From positions 184,696 through 248,695 of the forward strand of contig NZ_JAMJXC010000007.1 in the NCBI RefSeq assembly GCF_023571765.1: a DNA stretch of 64,000 nucleotides, given 5' to 3'. The notes beneath the pieces are model-generated. The model saw only the letters and a program-made list of their open reading frames with translations. It did no database searches and had not been told where the DNA came from. Of this stretch, positions 30,245 through 40,409 are shown one piece after another. The position numbers were made by a program, and so were the translations under genes. Origin of the DNA: Xanthobacter aminoxidans (GTDB lineage: Bacteria > Pseudomonadota > Alphaproteobacteria > Rhizobiales > Xanthobacteraceae). Position 1 is the first letter of the stretch; every line of letters starts with the position of its first letter.

Positions 30245-30291
30245 TCAAAGTTTGGACAGTTTCGCCCGGTCAAAGGGCCGCCAAACTTTGA
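30245..30291. repeat. 11-bp inverted repeat in the tolQ leader
   Basis: Perfect arms TCAAAGTTTGG (30245-30255) and CCAAACTTTGA (30281-30291) are separated by 25 bp that contain a smaller GC-rich pairing. It lies 129 bp upstream of tolQ. It could be an RNA stem-loop controlling tolQ or a protein-binding dyad. There is no T-run. Confidence 0.6.
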
Positions 30292-30419
30292 ATGCGACGT
30301 CCGGCGCTCGAAACCCGCGCGGCCTCAAGCCGGGGCGGGAGCCGGATGCTCCGGGCGGGCACGCCCCCTCCCGAGCGCAGAAGCGGTCCCTCCTCAAGGA
30401 GCGCACCGCGGAGCCGAGG

Positions 30420-31226
<807 letters not shown>

Positions 31227-31229
31227 ACC

Positions 31230-31688
31230 ATGGGCATGTCGGGCGGAGGGGCGGCAGGATGGCAGAGCCGGCGCTCGCGCCGGCGCGCCGCCCCGGTCAT
31301 GGCCGAAATCAACGTGACGCCCATGGTGGACGTCATGCTGGTGCTGCTCATCATCTTCATGGTGGCGGCGCCGCTGCTGACGGTGGGCGTGCCCATCGAC
31401 CTGCCGCAGACGCAGGCGAGCGCGGTGAACCAGGACAACAAGGAGCCGATCACCCTCTCGGTGCGGCCCAACGGCCAGATCTATCTCGGCGACAGCGAGA
31501 TCAAGTACGAGGATCTGGTCTCGAAGTTGCAGGCGGTGACGCAGGCGCGCGGCGGTTTCGAGGAGCGTATCTTCGTCCGCGGCGACAAGAACGCCAATTA
31601 CGGGCAGATCATGCGGGTCATGGGCCGCCTCTCCGGGGCGGGCTTCAAGAAGGTGGCGCTGGTCACCGAGGTCGAGCAGGGAGGCTGA
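31230..31688 (+). CDS. tolR: Tol-Pal system protein TolR
   Basis: A 152-residue ExbD/TolR protein. Its single transmembrane helix, VDVMLVLLIIFMVAAPLLT, includes the conserved proton-pathway aspartate (INVTPMVDVMLVL). The periplasmic domain has VDLPQT-type IDLPQTQASAV and FIRGDKNANYGQIM-like features. It starts 3 bp after tolQ. Confidence 0.95.
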   Translation: MGMSGGGAAGWQSRRSRRRAAPVMAEINVTPMVDVMLVLLIIFMVAAPLLTVGVPIDLPQTQASAVNQDNKEPITLSVRPNGQIYLGDSEIKYEDLVSKLQAVTQARGGFEERIFVRGDKNANYGQIMRVMGRLSGAGFKKVALVTEVEQGG

Positions 31689-31700
31689 GCCATCAATCCC

Positions 31701-32648
31701 ATGCGCAGCAGCCTCGCGGCATCGACGGCGCTCCATGTGGGCGTTCTCGTCCTGACCCTGGTGAGTTTCTCCGGGGCGAAGCCGCTTGACCCGACGTTGC
31801 AGGACATCCCCGTCGACGTCATTACCTCGTCCGAGTACACCAAGCTCACCCGGGGGGCGCTGACGGGCAAGAAGACCGAAAAGCCGAAGCAGGTGGCCGA
31901 GAAGGTCGCCGACCCCACCCCCATCGAGGATCCCAAGCTCAAGGCCAGCGAGAAGCCGCCGGTGGAGGCGACCACCCCTCCCCCGCCGCCGCCTCCCCCG
32001 CCGCCGCAGAAGGCCGAGCAGCCGACCCAGCAGAAGGCCGAGCCTGCGCCGCCGCCCAAGGAAACGGCGGAAGTCGCGCTGAAGAACGAGCCGAAGAAGC
32101 AGGAGCAGCCGCAGGAACAGGCCAAGGCCGAGGCCGCCCCGCCCCTGCCGCCGCGCAAGCCGGCGCCGCCGCGTGAGCAGCCCAAGCCCATAGAGGCCAA
32201 TGCGCCCTCGCGCGAGTTCAACACCGACCAGATCAAGGAACTGATCGACAAGCGCACCCCCACCCGGCAGGTGGCGAGCGCGGGCGAGATTTCGAACACC
32301 TCCTCCATCGGCGCGCCGAGCGGTCAGGCGGCGACCCTGAGCGTGAACGAGATCGACGCCTTCAAGCGCCGCCTGAAGACCTGCTGGGGCACCATGCCGG
32401 GCAACCTCACCGCGCCGCCGCCCGTCGACGTGGACATCTTCTTCAACAAGGACGGCACCCTTTCGGCGCAGCCGCGGATCGTTCCCGGACAGGCGAACGC
32501 CGGCAACCCGGCCTTCCAGGCGGTGGCGAGCATCGGCATCCGGGCCATCATCCAGTGCCAGCCCTACACGATGTTCCAACCCGAGAAATACGCCTCTTCG
32601 TGGAAGACGCTCGGCATCACCCTCAGCGACAAGCTCTTCACCCAATAG
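31701..32648 (+). CDS. tolA: Tol-Pal system protein TolA
   Basis: A 315-residue energy-transducing rod. The N-terminal membrane anchor is ASTALHVGVLVLTLVSF. A long periplasmic linker rich in Pro/Glu/Lys, including nine prolines in a row around residue 96, replaces the helical domain II of E. coli TolA. The C-terminal domain (VNEIDAFKRRLKTCWGTMPG...) with two cysteines contacts Pal and CpoB. It lies 12 bp after tolR. Confidence 0.92.
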   Translation: MRSSLAASTALHVGVLVLTLVSFSGAKPLDPTLQDIPVDVITSSEYTKLTRGALTGKKTEKPKQVAEKVADPTPIEDPKLKASEKPPVEATTPPPPPPPPPPQKAEQPTQQKAEPAPPPKETAEVALKNEPKKQEQPQEQAKAEAAPPLPPRKPAPPREQPKPIEANAPSREFNTDQIKELIDKRTPTRQVASAGEISNTSSIGAPSGQAATLSVNEIDAFKRRLKTCWGTMPGNLTAPPPVDVDIFFNKDGTLSAQPRIVPGQANAGNPAFQAVASIGIRAIIQCQPYTMFQPEKYASSWKTLGITLSDKLFTQ

Positions 32649-32721
32649 CAGGCCGGCGCCCCCGGCGGCACGCGCCGCCGGCCCCTCGGGCGCGGCGTGA
32701 CCCGAAAGAACGAGGACGAAA

Positions 32722-34122
32722 ATGACGCGGTCCGGACGCCCGGAAGCCTTCCAGCGCCCACACGATGATGGTCACGCCGGCTCCCCGGCGGGCGGGCCCG
32801 CGCAGGGCCTTGGCCGTCGCGCCTTCCTGATGACGGGCATGGCCGCCGGCGCCGCGGGGATCCTCCATGGCGGCCTCGGCGCGGCCCAAGCCCAGGCCGC
32901 GCGCATCGAGATCACCCCCGGCGCCTTCAAGCCGATCCCCATCGCCATCACCGACCTCCTGGGCGAGCCGGAACTCGGGCGCAACATCTCCGGGGTCATC
33001 ACCTCGGACCTGCGCCGCTGCGGCCTGTTCGCGCCCATCGATCCGAAGGCGTTCGTCGAGCAGATCACAAATCCCGACACCCCGCGCTTCCAGGACTGGC
33101 GCGTCATCAACGCCCAGGCGCTGCTCACCGGCCGCGTGACGCGGCAGGCGGACGGGCGGGTGCAGGTGGTGTTCCGCCTGTGGGACGTGTTCGCCGGCCA
33201 GCAGCTCGCCGCCCAGCAGTTCGTGGCGCAGCCGGAGAACTGGCGGCGCATCGCCCACATCGTCGCCGACGCCATCTATGAGAAGATGACCGGCGAGAAG
33301 GGCTATTTCGACACCCGCATCGTCTTCGTGGACGAGAGCGGGCCGAAGGAGCGCCGCATCAAGCGCCTCGCCATCATGGACCAGGACGGCGCCAACGTGA
33401 GCTATCTCACCCGCGGCGACAGCCTGGTGCTGACCCCGCGCTTCTCGCCCACCAGCCAGGAAATCACCTACATGTCCTACGGGCAGGGTGATCCCAAGGT
33501 GTTCCTGCTCAACATCGAGACCGGCCAGCGGGAGATCGTCGGCAATTTCCCCGGCATGAGCTTCGCGCCCCGTTTCGCGCCGGACGGCCAGAAGGTCATC
33601 ATGAGCCTCCAGCAGGGCGGCAACTCGAACATCTTCGTCATGGACCTGCGCTCGCGCGCCACCACCCGCCTCACCGACACGGCGGCCATTGATACCGCCC
33701 CCTGCTATTCGCCCGACGGGCGGCAGATCTGCTTCGAGAGCGACCGTGGCGGTACCTCGCAGATCTATGTGATGAATGCGGACGGCTCCGGCGCCAAGCG
33801 CATCTCCTTCGGCAATGCCCGCTACTCGACGCCGGTGTGGTCGCCCAAGGGCGACTGGATCGCCTACACCCGGCAGGCCGAAGGGCGCTTCGCCATCGGC
33901 GTCATGCGCACCGATGGCTCGGGAGAGCGTGTGCTGACAGAGGGTTATCACAACGAGGGGCCGACCTTCTGCCCCAATGGCCGCGTGCTCATGTTCTTCC
34001 GCGATCCGGGCGGCGCCTCCGGCCCCTCCCTCTATACCGTGGACGTGACGGGCTACAACGAGCAGCGCCTGCCGACCCCGAGCTACGGCTCGGACCCGGC
34101 CTGGTCTCCGCTGCGGTCCTGA
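32722..34122 (+). CDS. tolB: Tol-Pal system beta-propeller protein TolB
   Basis: A 466-residue periplasmic protein. An N-terminal TolB domain ([29 protein letters not shown]) is followed by a six-bladed propeller of WD-like repeats ([54 protein letters not shown]). The signal region is unusual: a 31-residue hydrophilic n-region, then GRRAFLM at 31-37 and a hydrophobic stretch ending AAQAQA, which looks like a Tat rather than a Sec signal. The usual downstream pal is missing here. Confidence 0.95.
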   Translation: MTRSGRPEAFQRPHDDGHAGSPAGGPAQGLGRRAFLMTGMAAGAAGILHGGLGAAQAQAARIEITPGAFKPIPIAITDLLGEPELGRNISGVITSDLRRCGLFAPIDPKAFVEQITNPDTPRFQDWRVINAQALLTGRVTRQADGRVQVVFRLWDVFAGQQLAAQQFVAQPENWRRIAHIVADAIYEKMTGEKGYFDTRIVFVDESGPKERRIKRLAIMDQDGANVSYLTRGDSLVLTPRFSPTSQEITYMSYGQGDPKVFLLNIETGQREIVGNFPGMSFAPRFAPDGQKVIMSLQQGGNSNIFVMDLRSRATTRLTDTAAIDTAPCYSPDGRQICFESDRGGTSQIYVMNADGSGAKRISFGNARYSTPVWSPKGDWIAYTRQAEGRFAIGVMRTDGSGERVLTEGYHNEGPTFCPNGRVLMFFRDPGGASGPSLYTVDVTGYNEQRLPTPSYGSDPAWSPLRS

Positions 34123-34273
34123 GCTTAGCTGGCTACCTCCCATTTCTGTTGGGGCGCGGCTGAACGCGCCTTGACGGGGGCAGCCAAGGCAGGCAAACGC
34201 AGGTTCAATCGCTTTCCCTGCCCGCTGCCCCGGCGCCGGGCGCGCCGGCTTTCGGCCTCACGTCAGGTACTTC

Positions 34274-35062
34274 ATGATCCGCTCGCCCCTCATCACCGTC
34301 ATGGTCCAGGCTGTCCGCAAGGCTGGGCGCACGCTCGCCCGCGATTTCGGCGAGGTGGAGCAGCTTCAGGTCTCCATGAAGGGCCCCGGAGACTTCGTCT
34401 CCGCCGCCGACCGCAAGGCCGAGGACACCCTCTTCGCCGAGCTGTCCCGCGCCCGGCCGAACTACGGCTTCCTCATGGAGGAGCGCGGCGCGGTGGAAGG
34501 CACCGACCCCGCCAACACCTGGGTGGTGGACCCCCTCGACGGCACCACCAACTTCCTGCACGGCATCCCGATCTTCTCCATCTCGCTGGCGCTGGTGCGC
34601 AACGGCGTGCCGGTGGCGGGCGTCGTCTACAATCCGGTGAGCGACGAGCTCTATGTGGCCGAGAGCGGCCAGGGCGCCTATCTCAACGAGCGGCGCATCC
34701 GTGTCGCCGCACGGCGCAAGCTCGCCGAATGCGTGGTGTGCTGCGGCGTGCCCCACATGGGCCGCGGCGACCATGCCCAGTTCAACCGCGAGCTTGAACT
34801 CGTCCAGCCGCAGGTCTCGGGCATCCGCCGCACCGGCTCCGCCGCCATCGACCTCGCCTGGACCGCCGCCGGACGCTTCGACGCCTTCTGGGAGCGCAAC
34901 CTCTCGCCCTGGGACATGGCGGCCGGCATCGTCCTCGTGCGCGAGGCGGGAGGCTATGTCTCCGACATGGACGACGGCGAGAAGATGCTGGAGCGCGGCC
35001 ACATCATGGCCGGCAACGAACTGATCCGCCGCGACCTGCAGAAGCTGCTGAAGAAGGCCTGA
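34274..35062 (+). CDS. Inositol monophosphatase family protein (SuhB-like)
   Basis: A 262-residue Mg-dependent phosphatase. The metal-binding motifs are EERGAVEG (Glu), WVVDPLDGTTNFLHGIP (Asp-x-Leu-Asp-Gly-Thr) and the C-terminal WDMAAGIVLVREAGG. It dephosphorylates inositol monophosphate or related substrates, and the SuhB branch also binds NusA in rRNA antitermination. It is alone between tolB and mutL. Confidence 0.92.
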   Translation: MIRSPLITVMVQAVRKAGRTLARDFGEVEQLQVSMKGPGDFVSAADRKAEDTLFAELSRARPNYGFLMEERGAVEGTDPANTWVVDPLDGTTNFLHGIPIFSISLALVRNGVPVAGVVYNPVSDELYVAESGQGAYLNERRIRVAARRKLAECVVCCGVPHMGRGDHAQFNRELELVQPQVSGIRRTGSAAIDLAWTAAGRFDAFWERNLSPWDMAAGIVLVREAGGYVSDMDDGEKMLERGHIMAGNELIRRDLQKLLKKA

Positions 35063-35104
35063 GGCGGGCGGGCCTTCAGTCGCCAATAGGGCTGGCTCAC
35101 CCGC

Positions 35105-35216
35105 TGTCATCGCCCGCCTTGTGCGGGCGATCCACGGTTGGGCTGGGTGCGGTGTCCATCCTGTCAGAACAGGACCTGCGGATGCGTGGATCCCCCGGAC
35201 GAGCCGGGGGATGACG
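35105..35216. repeat. Rhizobial-type intergenic mosaic palindrome
   Basis: Two hairpin modules face each other. Module one (35105-35136) reads TGTCATCGCCCGC ... GCGGGCGATCCACG. Module two (35184-35216) reads GCGTGGATCCCCCGG ... CCGGGGGATGACG. The outer GTCATC/GATGAC and inner ATCCACG/CGTGGAT ends are inverted copies. This matches in layout the mosaic palindromes scattered in rhizobial intergenic DNA. It separates convergent suhB-like and mutL and may act as a bidirectional terminator. Confidence 0.8.
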
Positions 35217-35224
35217 GCGGCACC

Positions 35225-37081
35225 TTACCGCCGCGCGAACAGCTTCTCCACGTCCTTCAATGAGAGCGTGACGAAGGTCGGCCGGCCGTGGTTGCACTCG
35301 CCGGCGTTGGGCGTCTGCTCCATCTCCCGCAGCAGGGCGTTCATCTCCTCCACCCTGAGCCGTCGTCCGGCCCGCACAGAGCCGTGGCAGGCCATGGTGG
35401 CGGCGACGTGCAGCAGGCGCCGCTCCAGCGGCAGCGCATCGTCCCATTCGGCCGCATGCTCGGCGAGGTCGGTGACGAGGCGGGTCACGTCCGCGTCCTT
35501 CAGCAGGGCCGGCACCTCGCGCACCAGCACCGCGCCGGGTCCGAAGGGCTCCAGAACAAGCCCCAGAGCGGCGAGGTCGGACGCCCGCTCGGTGAGTCGA
35601 TCCGCATCCGCCGGATCGAGATCCACCACGGCCGGGATCAGCAGCCCCTGCCGCGCCACCCCGTCCCGCTCCATGGCCGCCTTGAGCTTCTCGTAGACCA
35701 GCCGCTCATGGGCCGCGTGCTGGTCGATGAGGACCAGCCCCTCGCGGGTCTGGGCGACGATATAGGTCTCGTGCAGCTGCGCGCGGGCCGCCCCCAGAGG
35801 CCGGTCGAGATCGACGGCAGAGACGGGCGCTGCGTCGGCGCGGGCATCGGCCGAGGGCTCGGCGATCTCGAGACGCACCTGCTCCTCGCCCGACCGGAAG
35901 GGCTCGGGGCGCGTAGGCGACTGCCGCCAGTCGTAATCGAGCCGTGGCGCCGGGCGGAAGCCGGCGAAGGCGCCCCCGCGCTCGGGCTCCCCAAGGCCCG
36001 AAGAGGTGCGGGACGGAAGGCTGGGCGTCTGCGCCAGTGCCACGAGGCGATCCGCCATGCTGGCGGCAGTGGACGGGATGCGGGCGGCCAAGGCATCGGA
36101 AAGCGTGCGCACGATGAGCGCCCGCACATTGCCCCCGTCGCGGAAGCGCACCTCGGTCTTGGCGGGATGGACGTTCACGTCCACGTCGCGGGGATCGAGG
36201 GTGAAGAACAGCGCCAGCACGGGATAGCGATCGGACGGCAGAAGGTCCGCATAGGCTGCGCGCACCGCCCCCATCAGCAGCTTGTCGCGCACCGGGCGGC
36301 CGTTCACGAACAGGTACTGGCTCAGCGAATTGGCCTTGGAGAAGGTCGGCAGGCCGGCAAGGCCATCGAGCCGAACGCCTTCCCGGATGCCGGAGACGGC
36401 GATGACGTTACGCCCCGCATCGGCGCCCAGCACATCCGCGAGCCGCTGCGCCCGGCCGGCCTCATCGTCCGCTCGCGCGGGAAACGTGACCGGCGCGCGC
36501 TCGTCGGTGGCGAGGGTGAAGGCCACGTCCGGGCGGGCGAGCGCCAGACGGCGCACCACGTCCGCCGCGGCCGTGCCCTCCGCCCGATCGGACTTCAGGA
36601 ACTTGAGGCGCGCGGGCGTCGCGTAGAAGAGATCGCGCACCTCCACCCGCGTTCCGCGCCCGAGCGCCGCCGGCCGGGGCGGCGTCACCACGCCGCCATC
36701 CACACGCACCTCGAAGGCATGGGCGGCCTCCGGCGGACGGCTGGCGATGGCAAGGTGCGCCACCGCGCCGATGGAGGGCAGCGCCTCGCCGCGAAAGCCG
36801 AGGGTGGCGATGGCGAGCAGGTCCTCGCCGGACAACTTGGACGTGGCGTGGCGCTCCACGCACAAGGCAAGATCGTCCGGCCCCATGCCCGAGCCGTCGT
36901 CGCTCACGCGCACGAGGCGCCGGCCGCCGCCCTGAATCACCACCTCGATGGAGCGCGCGCCGGCGTCCAGCGCGTTCTCCACCAGCTCCTTCACCACGGC
37001 AGCCGGCCGCTCCACCACCTCGCCGGCGGCGATGCGGTCGATGAGCACGGGCGGTAGGCGGCGGATGGACATGGCACTCAT
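35225..37081 (-). CDS. mutL: DNA mismatch repair protein MutL
   Basis: A 618-residue GHKL ATPase. ATPase motifs are KELVENALDAGA (about 31-42), VSDDGSGM (about 58-65) and ATLGFRGEALPSIG (about 90-104). The C-terminal half holds IDQHAAHERLVYE, an exact DQHA(x2)E(x4)E nicking-endonuclease motif, and CNHGRPTF near the end. This MutL should therefore nick DNA itself, as expected in a MutH-less lineage. Starts at codon 1 or 4 are both possible. It is divergent from map. Confidence 0.96.
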   Translation of the reverse strand: MSAMSIRRLPPVLIDRIAAGEVVERPAAVVKELVENALDAGARSIEVVIQGGGRRLVRVSDDGSGMGPDDLALCVERHATSKLSGEDLLAIATLGFRGEALPSIGAVAHLAIASRPPEAAHAFEVRVDGGVVTPPRPAALGRGTRVEVRDLFYATPARLKFLKSDRAEGTAAADVVRRLALARPDVAFTLATDERAPVTFPARADDEAGRAQRLADVLGADAGRNVIAVSGIREGVRLDGLAGLPTFSKANSLSQYLFVNGRPVRDKLLMGAVRAAYADLLPSDRYPVLALFFTLDPRDVDVNVHPAKTEVRFRDGGNVRALIVRTLSDALAARIPSTAASMADRLVALAQTPSLPSRTSSGLGEPERGGAFAGFRPAPRLDYDWRQSPTRPEPFRSGEEQVRLEIAEPSADARADAAPVSAVDLDRPLGAARAQLHETYIVAQTREGLVLIDQHAAHERLVYEKLKAAMERDGVARQGLLIPAVVDLDPADADRLTERASDLAALGLVLEPFGPGAVLVREVPALLKDADVTRLVTDLAEHAAEWDDALPLERRLLHVAATMACHGSVRAGRRLRVEEMNALLREMEQTPNAGECNHGRPTFVTLSLKDVEKLFARR

Positions 37082-37270
37082 CGCGATTCGGATGGGGCGA
37101 TCTTATCGGCTCCCGCCAGCCGCACGAAATCGCCGCAAACCCGCCCAAGGCCGCGCTTCTACGAGGCCGGGATGACGACCAAGCTTGCTTTGACGCCGGC
37201 AAGGACTAATTGTGTAGATTGAATTCCGAGATTGAGGACGGCTCCGCGCGTCGTCCGTGAAGGCAGCGTC

Positions 37271-38098
37271 ATGAACTATGTTGAGGCGGCAAACGCGCCG
37301 CTGCGCAAGACCGGCCATATCAAGCTCTACGGGCCGGAAGGCTTCGAGGGCATGCGGCGGGCCGGCGCGCTGACCGCCAAGGCGCTCGACGCCGTGGCGG
37401 AAATGATCGGGCCGGGGGTGACCACCACCGCCATCGACCAGCTCATCTTTGACTTCGCCATGGACCATGGCGCCTACCCCGCCACGCTGATGTACCGCGG
37501 CTACCGCTACTCGGTCTGTACTTCGGTGAACCACGTGGTGTGCCACGGCATGCCAAACGCCCGCCCTCTGCGCGATGGCGACATCGTGAACGTAGATGTC
37601 ACCCTGGTGCTCGACGGCTGGTATGGCGATTCGAGCCGCATGTTTCCGGTGGGCGCCATTCCGCGCCGGGCGGAGCGGCTGCTGGACGTGACCTATGAGT
37701 CGATGATGCGGGGCATCCGCGCCATTCGTCCGGGCGCGCATGTGGGCGACATCGGCGCCGCCATCCAGGAGTTCGTGGAGCCGCAGCACATGAGCGTGGT
37801 GCGCGATTTCTGCGGCCACGGCGTCGGGCAAGTGTTCCACGACGAGCCGAACATCGTGCATGTGGGCCGGCGCGGCGAGGGGCCGAAGCTGGTGCCGGGC
37901 ATGATCTTCACCGTGGAGCCGATGATCAACCTCGGCCGCCCGCACGTGAAGGTGCTCTCCGATGGCTGGACGGCGGTGACGCGGGACCGCTCGCTCTCCG
38001 CGCAGTTCGAGCATGCCGTTGGCGTGACGGAAACCGGCGTGGAGATCTTCACCCTGAGCCCCAAGGGCTATCACAAGCCGCCTTACATCACCGCCTGA
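37271..38098 (+). CDS. map: Type I methionine aminopeptidase
   Basis: A 275-residue dinuclear metalloprotease that removes N-terminal methionine. Metal ligands and signatures are GDIVNVDVTLVLDGWYGDSSRMF (two Asp), FCGHGVGQVFHDEPNIVH (His), MIFTVEPMINLG (Glu) and the final AQFEHAVGVTE (Glu). The start MNYVEAANAPLRKTG is the first ATG; an upstream TTG is open but less likely. It lies 9 bp before radC. Confidence 0.96.
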   Translation: MNYVEAANAPLRKTGHIKLYGPEGFEGMRRAGALTAKALDAVAEMIGPGVTTTAIDQLIFDFAMDHGAYPATLMYRGYRYSVCTSVNHVVCHGMPNARPLRDGDIVNVDVTLVLDGWYGDSSRMFPVGAIPRRAERLLDVTYESMMRGIRAIRPGAHVGDIGAAIQEFVEPQHMSVVRDFCGHGVGQVFHDEPNIVHVGRRGEGPKLVPGMIFTVEPMINLGRPHVKVLSDGWTAVTRDRSLSAQFEHAVGVTETGVEIFTLSPKGYHKPPYITA

Positions 38099-38107
38099 GG
38101 GAGCCGG

Positions 38108-38812
38108 ATGGCCGAAGCGCCGGAAGACGGCCTGAACGAGGCGCCCCACTTCCACGGGCATCGCGACCGGCTTCGCGCGCGCTTCCGCTCGGCCGGGTCG
38201 CAGGCGCTGGCCGACTACGAGCTGCTGGAGCTGGTGCTGTTCCGCGCCGTGCCGCGGCGGGATGTGAAGCCGCTCGCCAAGGCCCTCGTAGACCGCTTCG
38301 GCTCCTTCGCCGAGGTGGTGGCTGCGCCGGTGCAGTTGCTGGCCGAGGTGCCCGGCGTGAAGGACGCCATCATCACCGAGCTGAAGGTGGTCGAGGCGGC
38401 CGCCCAGCGCCTCGCCAAGGGGCAGGTGAAGCGGCGGCCGGCGCTGTCGTCTTGGAGCGCGGTGATCGACTATTGCCGCACCGCCATGGCCTATGCCGAC
38501 CGCGAGCAGGTGCGGGTGCTGTTCCTCGACAAGCGCAACCAGCTGATCGCCGACGAGGTGCTGCAGACGGGTACCGTGGACCACGCGCCGGTCTATCCCC
38601 GCGAGGTGGTGAAACGGGCGCTGGAGGTGTCCGCCTCCGCGCTCATCCTCTGCCACAATCACCCCTCGGGCGACCCAACCCCCTCGCGCGCCGACATCGA
38701 CATGACCCGCCGCATCATCGATGTGGCGAAGCCGCTGGGCATCGAGGTCCACGACCACATCATCGTCGGCAAGGACGGCCACGCGAGCCTGAAGGGCCTT
38801 CGGCTGATCTGA
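38108..38812 (+). CDS. radC: RadC family JAB-domain protein
   Basis: A 234-residue protein with an N-terminal helix-hairpin-helix-like region ([44 protein letters not shown]) and a C-terminal JAB/MPN domain. The metal-site motif is [21 protein letters not shown] (HxH-x(7)-D). Despite its name, RadC's role in DNA repair is doubtful; the JAB domain suggests a hydrolase. It is 9 bp after map, so probably co-transcribed, and it is convergent with apt. Confidence 0.93.
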   Translation: MAEAPEDGLNEAPHFHGHRDRLRARFRSAGSQALADYELLELVLFRAVPRRDVKPLAKALVDRFGSFAEVVAAPVQLLAEVPGVKDAIITELKVVEAAAQRLAKGQVKRRPALSSWSAVIDYCRTAMAYADREQVRVLFLDKRNQLIADEVLQTGTVDHAPVYPREVVKRALEVSASALILCHNHPSGDPTPSRADIDMTRRIIDVAKPLGIEVHDHIIVGKDGHASLKGLRLI

Positions 38813-38836
38813 AGGCTTCCGGGACAAGCGCCCGGA

Positions 38837-39373
38837 TCAGTGGCCCTCGAAGGCCACCAGCGTACGGACCGCCACGCCCATCCCCCGCAGCTTCTCGGAG
38901 CCCCCGAGGTCCGGCAGGTCGACGATGAAGCAGGCCGCCTCCACCACGGCGCCGCAGGTCTGAAGGAGCTTCACCGCGCCAGTGGCGGTGCCGCCTGTGG
39001 CGATCAAGTCATCCACCAGAAGCACCCTTTGGCCGGGGGTGATGGCGTCCACATGCATCTCGATCTCGTCCTCGCCATATTCGAGGGCGTAGGCCATGCG
39101 CACCGTCTGGTGGGGCAGCTTGCCCTTCTTGCGGATGGGCACGAAGCCGGCGGAAAGCTGATGCGCCACCGCGCCGCCGAGGATGAAGCCCCGCGCCTCG
39201 ATGCCGGCCACCTTGTCGATCTTCGCGCCGGCCCAGGGCTGCACCAGCTCATCCACCGCCCGGCGGAAGGCGCGGGCGTCGCCGAGCAGGGTGGTGATGT
39301 CGCGAAACAGGATGCCGGGCTTGGGGTAATTCTCGATGGTACGGATGGAGGCGGCGAAATCGGCAGGGGTCAT
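38837..39373 (-). CDS. apt: Adenine phosphoribosyltransferase
   Basis: A 178-residue type I phosphoribosyltransferase that salvages adenine to AMP. The PRPP-binding motif is [14 protein letters not shown], and the family strings [18 protein letters not shown] and [32 protein letters not shown] are present. The start is the ATG giving [18 protein letters not shown]. The open frame upstream is not coding. It lies behind the petABC terminator and so has its own promoter within 39374-39487. Confidence 0.96.
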   Translation of the reverse strand: MTPADFAASIRTIENYPKPGILFRDITTLLGDARAFRRAVDELVQPWAGAKIDKVAGIEARGFILGGAVAHQLSAGFVPIRKKGKLPHQTVRMAYALEYGEDEIEMHVDAITPGQRVLLVDDLIATGGTATGAVKLLQTCGAVVEAACFIVDLPDLGGSEKLRGMGVAVRTLVAFEGH

Positions 39374-39487
39374 GACAGGCTCCGGTTTAGCGGAGAAGCT
39401 AAGGCGGCGGCAGCGCGGGGGAAAGCAGCACAGCGGCCAAAAGCGCCGATGCCGCGCAGTCGTGATCGGCGGGGCGCCCACATGAAA

Positions 39488-39509
39488 AAGGGCCCCTGAC
39501 GGGGCCCTT
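39488..39509 (-). terminator. Intrinsic terminator of petABC
   Basis: Perfect 9-bp arms AAGGGCCCC and GGGGCCCTT around TGAC, followed on the minus strand by a TTTTT run. It lies 34 bp after the petC stop and closes the cytochrome bc1 operon. Confidence 0.9.
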
Positions 39510-39543
39510 GATCGTTCTGCGGACTTACGGTCAGCGCACCTGA

Positions 39544-40389
39544 TCAGTGCGCCACGTTCGACCAGACCTTCTTCTTGGTGAAGTAGAGAAGGCCGCTGAG
39601 CACGATCAGGAAGATCATGACCTGAAACCCGATGCGCTTGCGCTGGTCGAGGTGCGGCTCTGCCACCCACATCATGAAGGCCGCCACATCCTGGGAATAC
39701 TGGTCGACGGTCTGGGGCGAGCCGTCCGTGTATTCCACCTGGCCGTCGCTGAGGGGCTTCGGCATGGCGATCTGGTGACCGGGGAAATACTCGTTGTAGT
39801 TCAGACCCGGCTGCACATGGACACCGGCGGGGGCATCCTCATAGCCCGTGAGCAGAGCGTGGATGTAGTCCACGCCGTGCTCCTGGTACTGGATGAAGGC
39901 GTCGGTGATGAAGCCGGGGAAGCCGACGTGGTAGGAGCGGGCCTTGGCCAGCACCGAGAAGTCCGGCGGCAGGGCGCCGCCGTTGGCGGCGCGGGCGGCG
40001 TTGTCGTTCGGGAACGGCGCCGGCCAGTGATCGGACAGACGACCCGGACGCTGGAACATGTCGCCGGCGTCGTTGGGGCCGTCGGTGATCTGGTACTCGC
40101 CCGCGACCTGCTTGGCCTGCGCTTCAGTGAAGTGCGGGCCGCCCTCCTGGGCGAGGTTGCGGAAGTACAGGTAGTTGGCCGAGTGGCAGGCGGCGCAGAC
40201 TTCCTTGAACACCTTGAAGCCGCGCTGCAGCTGCGCCGGATCATACATGCCGAAGGGACCCGCGAAGGACCACGACATGCGATGCGGACGCGGCTGGGCG
40301 TGCGCATCCTCGGCACGGGCGCCGGAGGCGCCCGCTGTCAGGAGCAGTGCCGCCGCGACGGCACCGAAGAGAGAGCTACGAATGGTCAT
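39544..40389 (-). CDS. petC: Cytochrome c1 subunit of the bc1 complex
   Basis: A 281-residue membrane-anchored c-type cytochrome of complex III. It has a signal peptide ([20 protein letters not shown]) and the haem-binding motif CAACHS in [18 protein letters not shown]. The typical C-terminal anchor is [24 protein letters not shown]. It accepts electrons from the Rieske protein and passes them to cytochrome c. It is the last gene of petA-petB-petC, 20 bp after petB. Confidence 0.96.
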   Translation of the reverse strand: MTIRSSLFGAVAAALLLTAGASGARAEDAHAQPRPHRMSWSFAGPFGMYDPAQLQRGFKVFKEVCAACHSANYLYFRNLAQEGGPHFTEAQAKQVAGEYQITDGPNDAGDMFQRPGRLSDHWPAPFPNDNAARAANGGALPPDFSVLAKARSYHVGFPGFITDAFIQYQEHGVDYIHALLTGYEDAPAGVHVQPGLNYNEYFPGHQIAMPKPLSDGQVEYTDGSPQTVDQYSQDVAAFMMWVAEPHLDQRKRIGFQVMIFLIVLSGLLYFTKKKVWSNVAH

Positions 40390-40409
40390 TGCTGTTCTCT
40401 CCGCGCCGA

